From contig NZ_JALLIX010000020.1 of assembly GCF_023242365.1 (NCBI RefSeq), positions 1-64,000 on the forward strand: 64,000 nucleotides of DNA, given 5' to 3'. The DNA is from Pseudomonas sp. MWU13-2100. Lineage in GTDB: Bacteria > Pseudomonadota > Gammaproteobacteria > Pseudomonadales > Pseudomonadaceae. Position numbers and translations under genes: made by a program. Under the pieces are notes generated by a model. That model saw only the letters and a program-made list of their open reading frames with translations, did no database searches and was not told the DNA's origin. Below, piece after piece: positions 19,531 through 29,762 of the stretch (position 1 is its first letter; each line of letters begins with the position of its first letter).

Positions 19531-19561
19531 GAGCAGGTCCATCGTCGGAAATAAAACGACA

Positions 19562-19576
19562 TGTTATATTATAACT
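19562..19576. promoter_or_regulatory. Zur-type operator between folE2 and the amidase gene
   Basis: TGTTATATTATAACT closely matches the gammaproteobacterial Zur core TGTTATANTATAACA, differing only at the last base. It sits between the divergent folE2 and amidase genes, so one site could repress both when zinc is plentiful. Confidence 0.8.
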
Positions 19577-19658
19577 ATTCGCTCGACGATGCCTTTTTTG
19601 GCTGGTGCTTTACACAACGACAACGAGTACGGACGCTCCCTTATCCGCGGTACCTGTT

Positions 19659-20897
19659 ATGCATAGACGTCAGTTGCTCAACTTTTTATTGGCCGGTTCG
19701 GTGGTGCTGCCGTTCGGCTTGTCGGCGGCGCAGATCCGGAATGCGCGGATGTGGCGCGACGGCAACAAGCTGCGGCTGGTGCTGGACCTCAGCGGTCCGA
19801 TTCAATACAAGACCTTTTCCCTGACCTCGCCTGAGCGGCTGATTATCGACTTGAGCGGTGCCAAGCTCACCGGGGATTTCCGACAATTGGCGCTGGGCAA
19901 CACGGTGATCCGCTCGATCCGTTCCGGGCATTTCGGCCAGGGCGACACGCGGATTGTCCTCGACCTGGCCAGCCCGGTTCAGCTCAACAGCTTCCTGTTG
20001 CCGCCCGAGGGCGCGCAAGGCCACCGCCTGGTGCTCGACCTGACCAGCAACGGCGGCGCCGCGGTGGCTCCGGCGACCCTGGCAGCGGCACCGGTGGTTG
20101 CCCCGCCGCCGCCCGTGCGGCATGAGGAGGCGGGCGGCAAAGCCCATCGCAAGCGCGACATCATGGTGGTGGTCGATCCTGGCCATGGCGGCAAGGACCC
20201 GGGCGCACTGGGGTCGAAGGGTGAGCGCGAGAAAGACGTGGTGCTGTCCATTGGCCGGCTGTTGGCCAAGCGCCTCAAACGTGAGAAGGGCTTCGATGTG
20301 CGCCTGGTGCGCAACGACGACTTCTTTGTGCCCCTGCGCAAGCGGGTGGAGTTTTCGCGCAAGAACAACGCCGACATGTTTATTTCGGTGCATGCCGATG
20401 CCGCGCCGCGTATCACCGCCTCGGGGGCTTCGGTGTTTGCCCTGTCGGAAGGTGGGGCGACATCCACCACGGCGCGGTTCATGGCCCAACGTGAAAACGG
20501 TGCCGACCTGTTGGGCGCGCAGAGCCTGCTCAACCTCAAGGACAAGGACCCGATGCTGGCCGGGGTGATTCTCGACATGTCGATGAACGCCACCATCGCC
20601 TCCAGCTTGCAACTGGGGCATAGCGTGCTGGGCAGCCTGGAAGGCATCACCACCTTGCACCAGAAGCGCGTGGAGCAGGCGGGGTTCGCGGTGCTGAAGT
20701 CGCCGGACGTGCCGTCGATCCTGGTGGAGACCGGTTTTATCTCCAATGCCCGCGACAGTCAGCGGCTGGTGACAGCGCGGCACCAGCAGGCGATTGCCGA
20801 TGGGTTGTTCGAGGGTTTGAAGCGTTACTTCGAGAAGAACCCGCCGGCGGACAGCTATATCGCTTGGCAGCAGCAGATGAAGGAAGGGGTGGTATAA
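19659..20897 (+). CDS. N-acetylmuramoyl-L-alanine amidase with AMIN domain
   Basis: A 412-residue periplasmic peptidoglycan amidase. Residues 1-28 look like a twin-arginine signal (RRQLLNFLLAG). Residues about 30-145 are an AMIN domain and about 165-405 an Amidase_3 catalytic domain with the zinc ligands in VVDPGHGGKDPG, the conserved ISVHAD and the catalytic Glu in LVETGFISN. The start at 19659 puts the signal peptide at the N terminus; an ATG-less extension to 19605 seems unlikely. Shared control with folE2 through the Zur-type box suggests a zinc-starvation paralogue of the cell-division amidase. Confidence 0.87.
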   Translation: MHRRQLLNFLLAGSVVLPFGLSAAQIRNARMWRDGNKLRLVLDLSGPIQYKTFSLTSPERLIIDLSGAKLTGDFRQLALGNTVIRSIRSGHFGQGDTRIVLDLASPVQLNSFLLPPEGAQGHRLVLDLTSNGGAAVAPATLAAAPVVAPPPPVRHEEAGGKAHRKRDIMVVVDPGHGGKDPGALGSKGEREKDVVLSIGRLLAKRLKREKGFDVRLVRNDDFFVPLRKRVEFSRKNNADMFISVHADAAPRITASGASVFALSEGGATSTTARFMAQRENGADLLGAQSLLNLKDKDPMLAGVILDMSMNATIASSLQLGHSVLGSLEGITTLHQKRVEQAGFAVLKSPDVPSILVETGFISNARDSQRLVTARHQQAIADGLFEGLKRYFEKNPPADSYIAWQQQMKEGVV

Positions 20898-20918
20898 GAC
20901 TGGCTGCCACACCATTGT

Positions 20919-21005
20919 GGGAGCCGGCTTGCCGGCGATGGCGGCCGGAGGGTAGTCGCTAGGCTCAAGGGCCTCATCGTTGGCAAGCCAGGCCCCTGCA
21001 AGGGG
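20919..21005. repeat. REP-like inverted pair
   Basis: TGTGGGAGCCGGCTTGCCGG followed by an imperfect inverse copy (CATCGTTGGCAAGCC) fills the gap between the amidase gene and the small secreted protein gene. Confidence 0.55.
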
Positions 21006-21026
21006 CGTGCGTTACCCTGGGATTGC

Positions 21027-21407
21027 CTAGCACCCCACCATCCGGTCGCAGACAAACTTCTTGCTCAACCCGCCTGAACTGGAAAAACGGTTCTGGGTAG
21101 TCCAGCCCACCCGCCGGCTGTAACCGACCCAGGCTTCACCGTCCGAGGCTATCCCGGTGAAGAACGTCAACTGCCCATAGCGACTACTGGTCTGCGCCCA
21201 GTAGCGCTTGCCGATCACTTCAAACCCCTGCAGGTAAATCGTCTTGCCCTCGGTGGCGACGCCATAGGCGTTGCCCAGCCCATCCTTGCACGCCAGCAGG
21301 TTGGCGCTGCGGGTGCAGCTCGTCTGGGGCATGGCCGGCACTTGGGCCTGGGCGTTCGCCGTCACCAGCAACAGGATCGGCAGCAGATAATTCAGGACAG
21401 CACGCAT
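21027..21407 (-). CDS. small exported hypothetical protein beside a Zur-type box
   Basis: A 126-residue protein that I do not recognise. It has a clear signal peptide (LLPILLLVTANAQAQ, about residues 5-22). The mature part has Cys in TSCTRS, LACKDG and at the C terminus (KKFVCDRMVGC), and is rich in aromatic and Gly residues. The start at 21407 is the first Met before the signal peptide. It is divergent from the dksA2 remnant operon with the second Zur-type box about 80 bases upstream, so zinc-controlled expression is plausible but not shown. Confidence 0.6.
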   Translation of the reverse strand: MRAVLNYLLPILLLVTANAQAQVPAMPQTSCTRSANLLACKDGLGNAYGVATEGKTIYLQGFEVIGKRYWAQTSSRYGQLTFFTGIASDGEAWVGYSRRVGWTTQNRFSSSGGLSKKFVCDRMVGC

Positions 21408-21486
21408 CGGTATTCTCGGCAACGGGATCAACGCCAGCATTGCCCCCTTCGTCGTGGCGAGCAAGCGGGGATTGGATTATTTGTAT

Positions 21487-21501
21487 TGTTATAATATAAC
21501 A
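21487..21501. promoter_or_regulatory. second Zur-type operator
   Basis: TGTTATAATATAACA is a full match to the Zur core palindrome, with only the central base asymmetric. It lies 27 bases before the dksA2 remnant start and about 80 bases from the divergent secreted-protein gene. Confidence 0.85.
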
Positions 21502-21528
21502 TCAAGTGAATTCAGGACCCGATCTCCC

Positions 21529-21713
21529 ATGACTGAACACGAACTGCTCGCCCAGCCCGAAGCGGACTACATGAACGATGCCCAACAGGGGCTTTTCCGT
21601 GCGCGGCTGCTCGGCCAGCGCCATGAACTGCAGCAACGCATCAGCGGCGAGTTCGACCAACTGCGCGAGCACGAAACCAGCAGCGCCCCGGCTGACCTGA
21701 TAAGGAAAACCCC

Positions 21714-21717
<4 letters not shown>
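21529..21717 (+). pseudogene. DksA2-like N-terminal remnant
   Basis: The 62-residue product begins ELLAQPEADYMNDAQQGLFR and continues ARLLGQRHELQQRI and REHETSSAPAD, which is the N-terminal third of a DksA/DksA2 protein. It then ends after LIRKTP. The coiled-coil return and the C-terminal (zinc-finger or Cys-free) domain are missing, and no further dksA sequence follows because the next gene starts at once, overlapping as ATGA. It was probably created by a deletion running to the ribosome site of the GTPase gene. It may now act mainly as a leader coupling translation to that gene. Family knowledge: DksA2 is a zinc-independent backup for DksA under Zur control. Confidence 0.72.
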
Positions 21718-22921
<1,204 letters not shown>

Positions 22922-22922
<1 letters not shown>

Positions 22923-23572
22923 TGCTGGCACCACGCTGGAAGGCCTTGCCGACGATTCGACAGGTGCGGGGCGAAGCGCCGACGGTGCTGGGTGAGATTC
23001 TCGACGAGGGGGTCAATCTGGCGGTCTGGCAGCGGCGGTTGCCGGGGCATATTGCCGATTTCGCGACCCTGTTGTTGTCATTGGGCGAGCCGTTGGCCGA
23101 ATCCCTGAGCCTGGAGCTGGCCGATGACGAGGCGCAGCCGAATCTGCAGGGGCTGGCCTCGGGGTTTCGTGACCTGGAAGGTTATGAAGGGTTTTTGAGC
23201 GATGTGTCCTGGTTGGTCAGTGCCTATGCCTGCCTGCTCGGTGCGCGGCGGATCGGCCTGCGTTTGCGGGTGCTGGACAAGGCCATGTGCCCGCGTTTTC
23301 ACGTCGACCATGTGCCGGTGCGGTTGATCACCACCTATGCGGGGGCGGGTAGTCAGTGGCTGGCGGAAGGGGCGATCGAGCGTCGGTTATTGGGCAATGC
23401 GGTGGCGGAGCCGGATGAGCCCGCGTTGATCCGGCAGGTGGACAGTGGCGCGGTGGCGTTGCTCAAGGGCGAGCGCTGGCATGGCAACGAAGGCTTTGGC
23501 CTGGTGCACCGTTCACCGCCGCTGCCGGAGGGCGAACGGCGGTTGATCCTGACCCTGGACTGGCTGGCTTGA
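22922..23572 (+). CDS. DUF1826 protein
   Basis: A 216-residue soluble protein of the DUF1826 family, usually found beside COG0523 GTPases. Near residue 125 it has CPRFHVDHVPVRLITTYAG, and near residue 196 GLVHRSPP then RRLILTLD. An H-x-D pair followed some 70 residues later by His and a basic residue resembles the iron ligands and 2-oxoglutarate site of Fe(II)-dependent dioxygenases; this is my inference. The ATG overlaps the GTPase stop as TGATG, so the two are co-translated. The role is unknown. Confidence 0.82.
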
Positions 23573-23619
23573 TCCGTACTATCGGCAGTGGCGTGCTCTG
23601 GTAAACGCCGCCAAACCCC

Positions 23620-23709
23620 TGTGGGAGCGGAGCTTGCCCGCGAAGGGAGCACCGCGGTCTTGCCGATACACCGCGTCACCGTTCTTCGCGTGCAAGCTCC
23701 GCTCCCACA
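23620..23709. repeat. REP inverted pair (REPIN-like)
   Basis: TGTGGGAGCGGAGCTTGCCC at the left and its near-exact inverse at the right (GCAAGCTCCGCTCCCACA) flank about 50 bases. It separates the DUF1826 gene from the next, convergent gene. Confidence 0.75.
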
Positions 23710-23731
23710 TTGGGATCGGTGACAGCCATGG

Positions 23732-24085
23732 CTATGGGGTTTGCCACTGTCCGCCGCTTTGGCTTTCACAGAACGGCTTGAGGTAGGCGGCATCGCCCGC
23801 CACGCCGTAATAGTGGATATTCTGCCGGTAAGGCATATTGGCCACTTGCGCGTTACCGCATACACCGAATGAACCGCCCGGGCATTGCTCGACGTACTCG
23901 ACCTCGACCTTCTGCCCTGGCAGGTTCGGTTGGCAGAAGCCGTCACTGAACAGCTTGGCCGGGATATTGATGTTTTCCTGGCAGACTTTGACGTCCAACC
24001 GCTGCCCATGGCTATGTACCACGCAGGCCTGTGCCAGCACCTGGCCCGAGCCGAACAGCAACGCCAGGCAGATCAGGCGCATCAT
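23732..24085 (-). CDS. small exported Cys-containing hypothetical protein
   Basis: A 117-residue exported protein that I do not recognise as a named family. Residues 1-19 are a signal peptide (LALLFGSGQVLAQ). The mature part contains six Cys (QACVVHS, KVCQEN, GFCQPN, EQCPGG, GVCGN, PFCESQ), an even number suggesting disulfides. It is divergent from the second COG0523 gene, 31 bases away, so they probably share a promoter region. No Zur-type box is visible there. Confidence 0.65.
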   Translation of the reverse strand: MMRLICLALLFGSGQVLAQACVVHSHGQRLDVKVCQENINIPAKLFSDGFCQPNLPGQKVEVEYVEQCPGGSFGVCGNAQVANMPYRQNIHYYGVAGDAAYLKPFCESQSGGQWQTP

Positions 24086-24116
24086 TCATTTATCTCTTTC
24101 AGATCATCGGCCCTAT

Positions 24117-25103
24117 ATGTTGCAGAACATTCCCACCCATGTCATCGCCGGCCCGCTGGGCGCGGGTAAGACCACCCTGATTCGGCAACTGCTGGCGCAA
24201 AGGCCGGAGGGCGAGCGCTGGGCAGTGCTGATCAACGAATTCGGCCAGATCGGCCTGGACGCCGCGCTGCTGACCCAGGGTGATGATGGTATCGCACTGG
24301 GGGAAGTGGCAGGCGGTTGTGTCTGTTGCGTCAACGGCGCGCCGTTCCAGATCGGGTTGACGCGACTGTTGCGCAAGGCGCGGCCGGACCGGTTGTTGAT
24401 CGAACCCTCCGGGTTGGGGCATCCGGCGCAGATTCTCAAGCAACTGGCCGAGGCGCCATGGTTGGGAGTCCTGGCGCTACAGCCTTGCGTGCTGGTGCTG
24501 GACGCCCGGGCCCTGGCGGCGGGTAAACCGTTGCCGGAATCACAGCAGGAAGCGCTGGGGCTGGCAGGGCTGCGGGTGTTGAACAAGTCCGCAGGGTTGG
24601 ACGAGTTTGAACGGCAACGGGTGCTGTCCCGGCTGCCTGAAGGGCCCGTGTGCTGGACGGAGCAGGGGGTGTTGGGGTTGGCTGAGTTGCTTGCCCTGGA
24701 TCGCGGCGATCGCGGGCAGGCTCAGACCGACGGTGATATCGCGCTTTCCGCAGGCGCACCGGGCAACGCTCCATTGCCGGCGATCTGGACCGACCCGGCC
24801 CAACCGATCTGCCTGGACCACGCCCAGGACGGCAACTGGAGCATCGGTTGGCGCTGGCATCCGAGCCAGCGCTTCGATACGGAAAAGCTCCAGCGCTGGT
24901 TGTCCGGGCTGGATTGGTTGCGGGCCAAATTGGTTATCCACAGCCCGGACGGCTGGGTTTCCGCCAATGCTGTGGATAACTTGACGGTGCAGTGGCAGCC
25001 CAGCGAATGGCGGCGGGATTCGCGTATTGAGCTGATCTTCGGGGAAAAGCAGGAGATGGAGTGGCTAAATGCCGGAATTGCGCAGTGTCGTTTGTCGGGA
25101 TGA
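24117..25103 (+). CDS. COG0523 GTPase, second copy
   Basis: A 328-residue G3E-family GTPase, shorter than the first copy. Walker A is GPLGAGKTT, the metal motif CVCC lies in GGCVCCVNG (about residue 68), and the switch region is IEPSGLGHP. The C-terminal domain is short and divergent. The start at 24117 puts the P-loop at the usual distance. Unlike the first copy it has no Zur-type box nearby. It could be a YjiA-like metallochaperone; the metal is unknown. Confidence 0.85.
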   Translation: MLQNIPTHVIAGPLGAGKTTLIRQLLAQRPEGERWAVLINEFGQIGLDAALLTQGDDGIALGEVAGGCVCCVNGAPFQIGLTRLLRKARPDRLLIEPSGLGHPAQILKQLAEAPWLGVLALQPCVLVLDARALAAGKPLPESQQEALGLAGLRVLNKSAGLDEFERQRVLSRLPEGPVCWTEQGVLGLAELLALDRGDRGQAQTDGDIALSAGAPGNAPLPAIWTDPAQPICLDHAQDGNWSIGWRWHPSQRFDTEKLQRWLSGLDWLRAKLVIHSPDGWVSANAVDNLTVQWQPSEWRRDSRIELIFGEKQEMEWLNAGIAQCRLSG

Positions 25104-25152
25104 CAACGGTGAGTATGACATTGCTATCGCCGGCAAGGTCATCAGGGCGTTT

Positions 25153-25557
25153 TCAGCGTCGCGAATTGGTGTGGTCCTTGCCATGATCCTGGCGCCATTG
25201 GCTCAATTCGATCACTTCGGCGCTATGCACAGGCGGCTTGGCTTCGAACGGGTAGGGCGCCAGCTCGATATGGGCGCTGTGGGCGCCGAACTGGGTGATG
25301 GTCCCGGCGTGACGCTGCTCGCCGGTGACGGTGAACTCGAAGTTGTAGATCCGCGCCAGGCGCCGCCGACCATGGGCGTCACGGACAAAACCGATGCGCT
25401 TGAGGGCGACGGCGCCATCGAGCAGCTCGATGTCGAGCTTGGCGCAGTGCTGCTTGACCCGCTCCAGCGCCCGTTCGCGCAGGCCATGGTTGTGCCAGAG
25501 CCAGGCAGCACCGGTCGCCAGCAACATCAGCACGAACATATTTCCGAGGGTCAGCAT
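25153..25557 (-). CDS. DUF3301 membrane-anchored protein
   Basis: A 134-residue protein with an N-terminal membrane anchor (MFVLMLLATGAAWLWHNHG) and a cytoplasmic part carrying RVKQHCAKLDIELLDGAVAL and RIYNFEFTVTGEQRH, the DUF3301 pattern. TTGGAG lies 8 bases before the ATG at 25557; a GTG at 25566 is the alternative. The function is unknown. Confidence 0.75.
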   Translation of the reverse strand: MLTLGNMFVLMLLATGAAWLWHNHGLRERALERVKQHCAKLDIELLDGAVALKRIGFVRDAHGRRRLARIYNFEFTVTGEQRHAGTITQFGAHSAHIELAPYPFEAKPPVHSAEVIELSQWRQDHGKDHTNSRR

Positions 25558-25670
25558 GAACGCCACTCCAACAAAGTCAGCTCAGCTTAACTGGCTCCCC
25601 GGTCTGTCGTACAGGCTCTGTTTAGTCGCATACTCAGCGGCTTGAATCCACCGGCCTTCTGGAATACGGA

Positions 25671-26543
25671 ATGAAACGCACTCCCCATCTGCTCGCCATT
25701 CAATCCCACGTGGTTTTCGGCCATGCCGGCAACAGTGCGGCGGTTTTCCCCATGCAGCGCGTTGGGGTCAATGTCTGGCCGTTGAACACCGTGCAGTTCT
25801 CCAACCACACCCAATACGGGCAGTGGGCGGGTGAAGTGCTGGCGCCGCAGCGGATTCCCGAACTGGTCGAGGGGATCGCCGCCATCGGTGAACTGGGCAA
25901 CTGCGATGCGGTGTTGTCCGGCTACCTTGGCAGCGCGGCCCAAGGGCGGGCGATCCTTGGCGGTGTGGCGCGGATCAAGGCGATCAACCCCAATGCCCTG
26001 TACCTCTGCGACCCGGTGATGGGCCATCCGGAGAAAGGTTGCAGCGTGCCGACCGAGGTCAGTGATTTCCTGTTGGAAGAAGCGGCGGTCATGGCTGATT
26101 TCCTCTGCCCCAACCAGCTTGAGCTCGACAGCTTCTGCGCACGGGCACCGAACTCCCTGTTCGATTGTCTGGCCATGGCCCGCAGCCTGCTGGCGCGGGG
26201 ACCGAAGGCGGTGCTGGTCAAGCACCTGGCCTATCCGGGCAAGCCGGCGGAGAGTTTCGAGATGCTCCTGGTGACCGCCGAGGGCAGCTGGCATCTGCGC
26301 CGCCCCTTGCTGGCCTTCCCGAAGCAGCCGGTGGGCGTCGGCGACCTGACCTCGGGGCTGTTCCTGGCGCGGGTGCTGCTGGGGGATAGCCTGGTGGCGG
26401 CGTTCGAGTTCGCTGCCTCGGCGGTGCATGAGGTGCTGCTGGAAACCCAGGCCTGCGCCAGTTACGAGCTGGAGCTGGTGCGGGCCCAGGACCGCATCGC
26501 GCATCCGCGGGTGCGGTTCGAAGCGGAGTCGATCAGCCTCTGA
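25671..26543 (+). CDS. pdxY: pyridoxal kinase
   Basis: A 290-residue ribokinase-fold kinase that phosphorylates pyridoxal to pyridoxal 5'-phosphate in the salvage pathway. The N-terminal IQSHVVFGHAGNSAAVFPMQ substrate region, the YLCDPVMG motif and the C-terminal GVGDLTSGLF anion hole with the catalytic Asp are all present. The length matches PdxY. No partner genes are adjacent. Confidence 0.93.
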   Translation: MKRTPHLLAIQSHVVFGHAGNSAAVFPMQRVGVNVWPLNTVQFSNHTQYGQWAGEVLAPQRIPELVEGIAAIGELGNCDAVLSGYLGSAAQGRAILGGVARIKAINPNALYLCDPVMGHPEKGCSVPTEVSDFLLEEAAVMADFLCPNQLELDSFCARAPNSLFDCLAMARSLLARGPKAVLVKHLAYPGKPAESFEMLLVTAEGSWHLRRPLLAFPKQPVGVGDLTSGLFLARVLLGDSLVAAFEFAASAVHEVLLETQACASYELELVRAQDRIAHPRVRFEAESISL

Positions 26544-26625
26544 TCAGCCTGGCGGTCAGCGCGCTGCTGCTTTTTGGGGAGCAGCGGGTGGCTACTTTTT
26601 TGTCGGAGCAATGGATCGCTGATGG

Positions 26626-26717
26626 TGTGGGAGCGGTGCTTGCCCGCGAAGAACGATGACGCGGTGTATCTGCCGGCACCGCGGTGCTCTTTTCGCGGGC
26701 AAGCACCGCTCCCACAC
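26626..26717. repeat. REP inverted pair (REPIN-like)
   Basis: TGTGGGAGCGGTGCTTGCCC on the left is mirrored by GGGCAAGCACCGCTCCCACA on the right, forming a perfect long hairpin between pdxY and the thioesterase gene. Confidence 0.8.
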
Positions 26718-26786
26718 ACAAGTACCGTTCCCAGAGTGACTGTGTTCAGTCCAGGTGGGCTCTACAGGTCCTGAGTTTCCCTTCGA

Positions 26787-27272
26787 TCAAGGGCCGTCGG
26801 CCTTGATTTCCTGGTAACGCTTTTCCAGTTCCTGGCGAATCTGCCGACGCTGCTGCGCCTGCACATAGCGACGCTTGTCCTCGCTGCTGTGCGGCTGCAA
26901 CGGCGGCACGGCGGCCGGCTTGCGCTGGTCGTCGACCGCGACCATGGTGAAGAAGCAGCTATTGGTGTGGCGCACCGAACGCTCGCGAATATTCTCCGTC
27001 ACCACCTTGATGCCCACCTCCATGGAGGTGTTGCCGGTGTAGTTGACCGACGCCAGGAAGGTCACCAGTTCGCCGACGTGGATCGGCTCGCGGAAAATCA
27101 CCTGGTCCACCGACAGGGTCACCACATAGCGGCCAGCATAACGGCTGGCACAGGCGTAGGCCACTTCATCCAGGTACTTGAGCAGGGTGCCGCCGTGGAC
27201 ATTGCCAGAAAAGTTGGCCATGTCCGGGGTCATCAAAACAGTCATCGACAGCTGGGCATTTCCGGGTTCCAT
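26787..27272 (-). CDS. acyl-CoA thioesterase (hotdog fold)
   Basis: A 161-residue YciA/BfiT-type acyl-CoA thioesterase. The hotdog signature FSGNVHGGTLLKYLDEVAYA carries the catalytic Asp or Glu, and VDQVIFREPIHVGELV follows. The basic, Gln-rich C-terminal tail extends beyond the fold. It cleaves acyl-CoA in the cytoplasm; chain-length preference is not readable. Confidence 0.87.
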   Translation of the reverse strand: MEPGNAQLSMTVLMTPDMANFSGNVHGGTLLKYLDEVAYACASRYAGRYVVTLSVDQVIFREPIHVGELVTFLASVNYTGNTSMEVGIKVVTENIRERSVRHTNSCFFTMVAVDDQRKPAAVPPLQPHSSEDKRRYVQAQQRRQIRQELEKRYQEIKADGP

Positions 27273-27550
27273 AGCACGCTCACGGTTGGGTAGGCAGGGA
27301 TTGGCTCAGGCACCTCTACGGGCGCTTCCTTCATTTTCACGGACACTCGATAACGGGACGCCGTCGACCGGGCCATCGTCACGCTTCAAGGGATCTGTTT
27401 CTACATATTGCACCGGCTTTTTGTCGGAAGTCGCGGTGATAACCTTCAGAAAGCCATGCCATAGAAAATTCTCACACTAGGAACGGTGATTGCTGACGGC
27501 TCAAAAGGCTGTCCCATGGCCGCTTTCCGAACAGCAAGGAGCGCCACGTC

Positions 27551-29314
27551 ATGCATGCCATCAGTTTTATCCAGGACCTGGCCGTGATCATGCTGGTGGC
27601 TGGTGTGGTGACCATCCTCTTCCATCGCTTCAAGCAACCGGTGGTGCTCGGCTATATCGTCGCCGGTTTTATCATCGGGCCGCACACGCCGCCGTTCGGC
27701 CTGATCCACGACGAAGACACCATCAGGACCCTGGCCGAACTGGGGGTGATTTTCCTGATGTTCTGCCTGGGCCTGGAGTTCAGCCTGGGCAAGCTGTTCA
27801 AGGTCGGGGCCACGGCGTTTATCGCGGCGTTCCTGGAAATCGTACTGATGATCTGGATCGGCTACGAAATCGGCCGCTGGTTCGACTGGAACACCATGGA
27901 TTCGCTGTTCCTCGGCGCGATCCTGGCGATTTCCTCGACCACCATCATCGTCAAGGCTCTCAACGACCTGAAGATGAAGAACCAGCGCTTCGCCCAGCTG
28001 ATCTTCGGCGTGCTGATCGTCGAGGACATCCTCGGTATCGGCATTATCGCCTTGCTGTCGAGCATTGCCGTCAGCGGCACCGTGAGCTCGGGCGAAGTGT
28101 TCTCCACCGTGGGCAAGCTGTCGCTGTTCATGATCGTTGCCCTGGTGGTCGGCATCTTGCTGGTGCCACGGCTATTGGCCTATGTCGCCCGCTTCGAAAG
28201 CAACGAGATGCTGCTGATCACCGTGCTGGGCCTGTGTTTCGGCTTCTGCCTGCTGGTGGTCAAGCTGGAATACAGCATGGTCCTGGGGGCGTTTCTGATC
28301 GGCGCGATCATGGCCGAGTCCCGTCAGTTGCTGAAAATCGAGCGCCTGATCGAACCGATTCGTGACCTGTTCAGCGCGATTTTCTTCGTTGCCATCGGCT
28401 TGATGATCGATCCGGCGATCCTGCTCGATTACGCCTGGCCGATTGTCGTGATCACCGTCGCGGTGGTGCTGGGCAAGATGCTCTCCTGCGGGCTGGGGGC
28501 GTTTATTGCCGGCAACGATGGCCGCACGTCGTTGCGGGTGGGAATGGGGCTGTCGCAGATCGGCGAGTTCTCTTTCATCATCGCGGCGCTGGGGATGACC
28601 TTGCAGGTCACCAGTGACTTCCTCTATCCGGTGGCGGTGGCCGTCTCGGTGATCACCACGTTGCTGACGCCCTATCTGATCCGCGCGGCGGATCCTCTAT
28701 CACTGAAGCTGGCGGCGGTGATGCCACGGCGCCTGGCGCGGGTGTTCGGGTTCTACGGTGAGTGGCTGCGCAGCATCCAGCCCCAGGGCGAGGGCGCGCT
28801 GCTGGCGGCGATGATCCGGCGGATCCTGTTGCAGGTGGGGGTCAACCTGGCGCTGGTGATGGCGATCTTCTTTGCCGGGGGCTTCTTCGCGGCGCCGATT
28901 GCCGATTATCTGGCCGACTGGATCAATGAGCCGAGCTGGCACAAGGGCCTGATCTGGGGCGGGGCACTGCTGTTGTCGCTACCCTTCCTGATCGCGGCGT
29001 ACCGCAAGCTCAAGACGCTGTCGATGCTGCTGGCAGAGATGGGCGTGAAAGCCGAGGTGGCGGGACGGCACACCCAGCGGGTCAGGCGGGTGATCGCCGA
29101 GATGATTCCGCTGTTGTCGCTGCTGGTGATTTACCTGCTGTTGTCGGCGCTGTCGGCGAGCATTCTGCCCACCGGCGAGTTGCTGGTGCTGATCGCGGTG
29201 GTTGCGGCGGCGGTAGCGGCGCTGCTGTGGCGTTGGTTTGTGCGTGTGCATACGCGGATGCAGGTTGCCTTGCTGGAGACGCTGGAGCAGAAGAGCGATT
29301 CGGCGGGGCACTGA
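27551..29314 (+). CDS. CPA2-family potassium/proton antiporter (Kef-like)
   Basis: A 587-residue inner-membrane antiporter with about 12 hydrophobic segments in the Na_H_Exchanger domain (residues about 10-380). AISSTTIIVKAL and EDILGIGIIALL carry the ion-binding region. There is no C-terminal RCK (TrkA-N) domain as in KefB or KefC; instead the tail has further membrane segments (about residues 425-575). AAGGAG precedes the ATG. A 278-base gap upstream probably holds its promoter. Confidence 0.87.
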   Translation: MHAISFIQDLAVIMLVAGVVTILFHRFKQPVVLGYIVAGFIIGPHTPPFGLIHDEDTIRTLAELGVIFLMFCLGLEFSLGKLFKVGATAFIAAFLEIVLMIWIGYEIGRWFDWNTMDSLFLGAILAISSTTIIVKALNDLKMKNQRFAQLIFGVLIVEDILGIGIIALLSSIAVSGTVSSGEVFSTVGKLSLFMIVALVVGILLVPRLLAYVARFESNEMLLITVLGLCFGFCLLVVKLEYSMVLGAFLIGAIMAESRQLLKIERLIEPIRDLFSAIFFVAIGLMIDPAILLDYAWPIVVITVAVVLGKMLSCGLGAFIAGNDGRTSLRVGMGLSQIGEFSFIIAALGMTLQVTSDFLYPVAVAVSVITTLLTPYLIRAADPLSLKLAAVMPRRLARVFGFYGEWLRSIQPQGEGALLAAMIRRILLQVGVNLALVMAIFFAGGFFAAPIADYLADWINEPSWHKGLIWGGALLLSLPFLIAAYRKLKTLSMLLAEMGVKAEVAGRHTQRVRRVIAEMIPLLSLLVIYLLLSALSASILPTGELLVLIAVVAAAVAALLWRWFVRVHTRMQVALLETLEQKSDSAGH

Positions 29315-29461
29315 GGACCTGTACCTGTGTTATGGGGCTGTGTGAGGAACACCTTCGGGTGTGCCGGATTGCTATGTGTCCGGTCCGCGAACCTTTGCAC
29401 AGCAGCCACCCTTCAGCATCGCGGCGGATGGTGGTGGTCTTTCAATGAGAAGGATTCACAC

Positions 29462-29638
29462 ATGGCTAGCTACATTGCGTTTCAATCCAATACCGCTGAC
29501 ACCCTTGTCCTGTTTTTCAATCCCGATGCACGAAAACACTGGGCAGTTGACACCCAAGACATCCGTTTCTGGCCGAAAGTTGTCGGTAGGGGGGGGATCT
29601 GTAGGAATCTGACCAAAACTTTCTACGTAATTTCCTGA
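29462..29638 (+). CDS. small hypothetical protein, possibly a remnant
   Basis: A 58-residue product (MASYIAFQSNTADTLVLFF start) with a good ribosome site (AGAAGGA, 7 bases away). An eight-G run at about 29589 precedes the 3' end, and codon use deteriorates after it, so the gene may be truncated or frameshifted. I do not recognise it. It lies between the Kef-like gene and the PAAR effector. Confidence 0.3.
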   Translation: MASYIAFQSNTADTLVLFFNPDARKHWAVDTQDIRFWPKVVGRGGICRNLTKTFYVIS

Positions 29639-29762
29639 TAGTTCCCGATGGCGATGCCATTGGAACCGTGGCCTGTTAGCGTCCCGCCAGCTCATTCGCG
29701 AGGCATCACCGCGATATTTCGCTTGGCTCGACGTTCTACTCAAAAACCACAAGAATCAGGAT

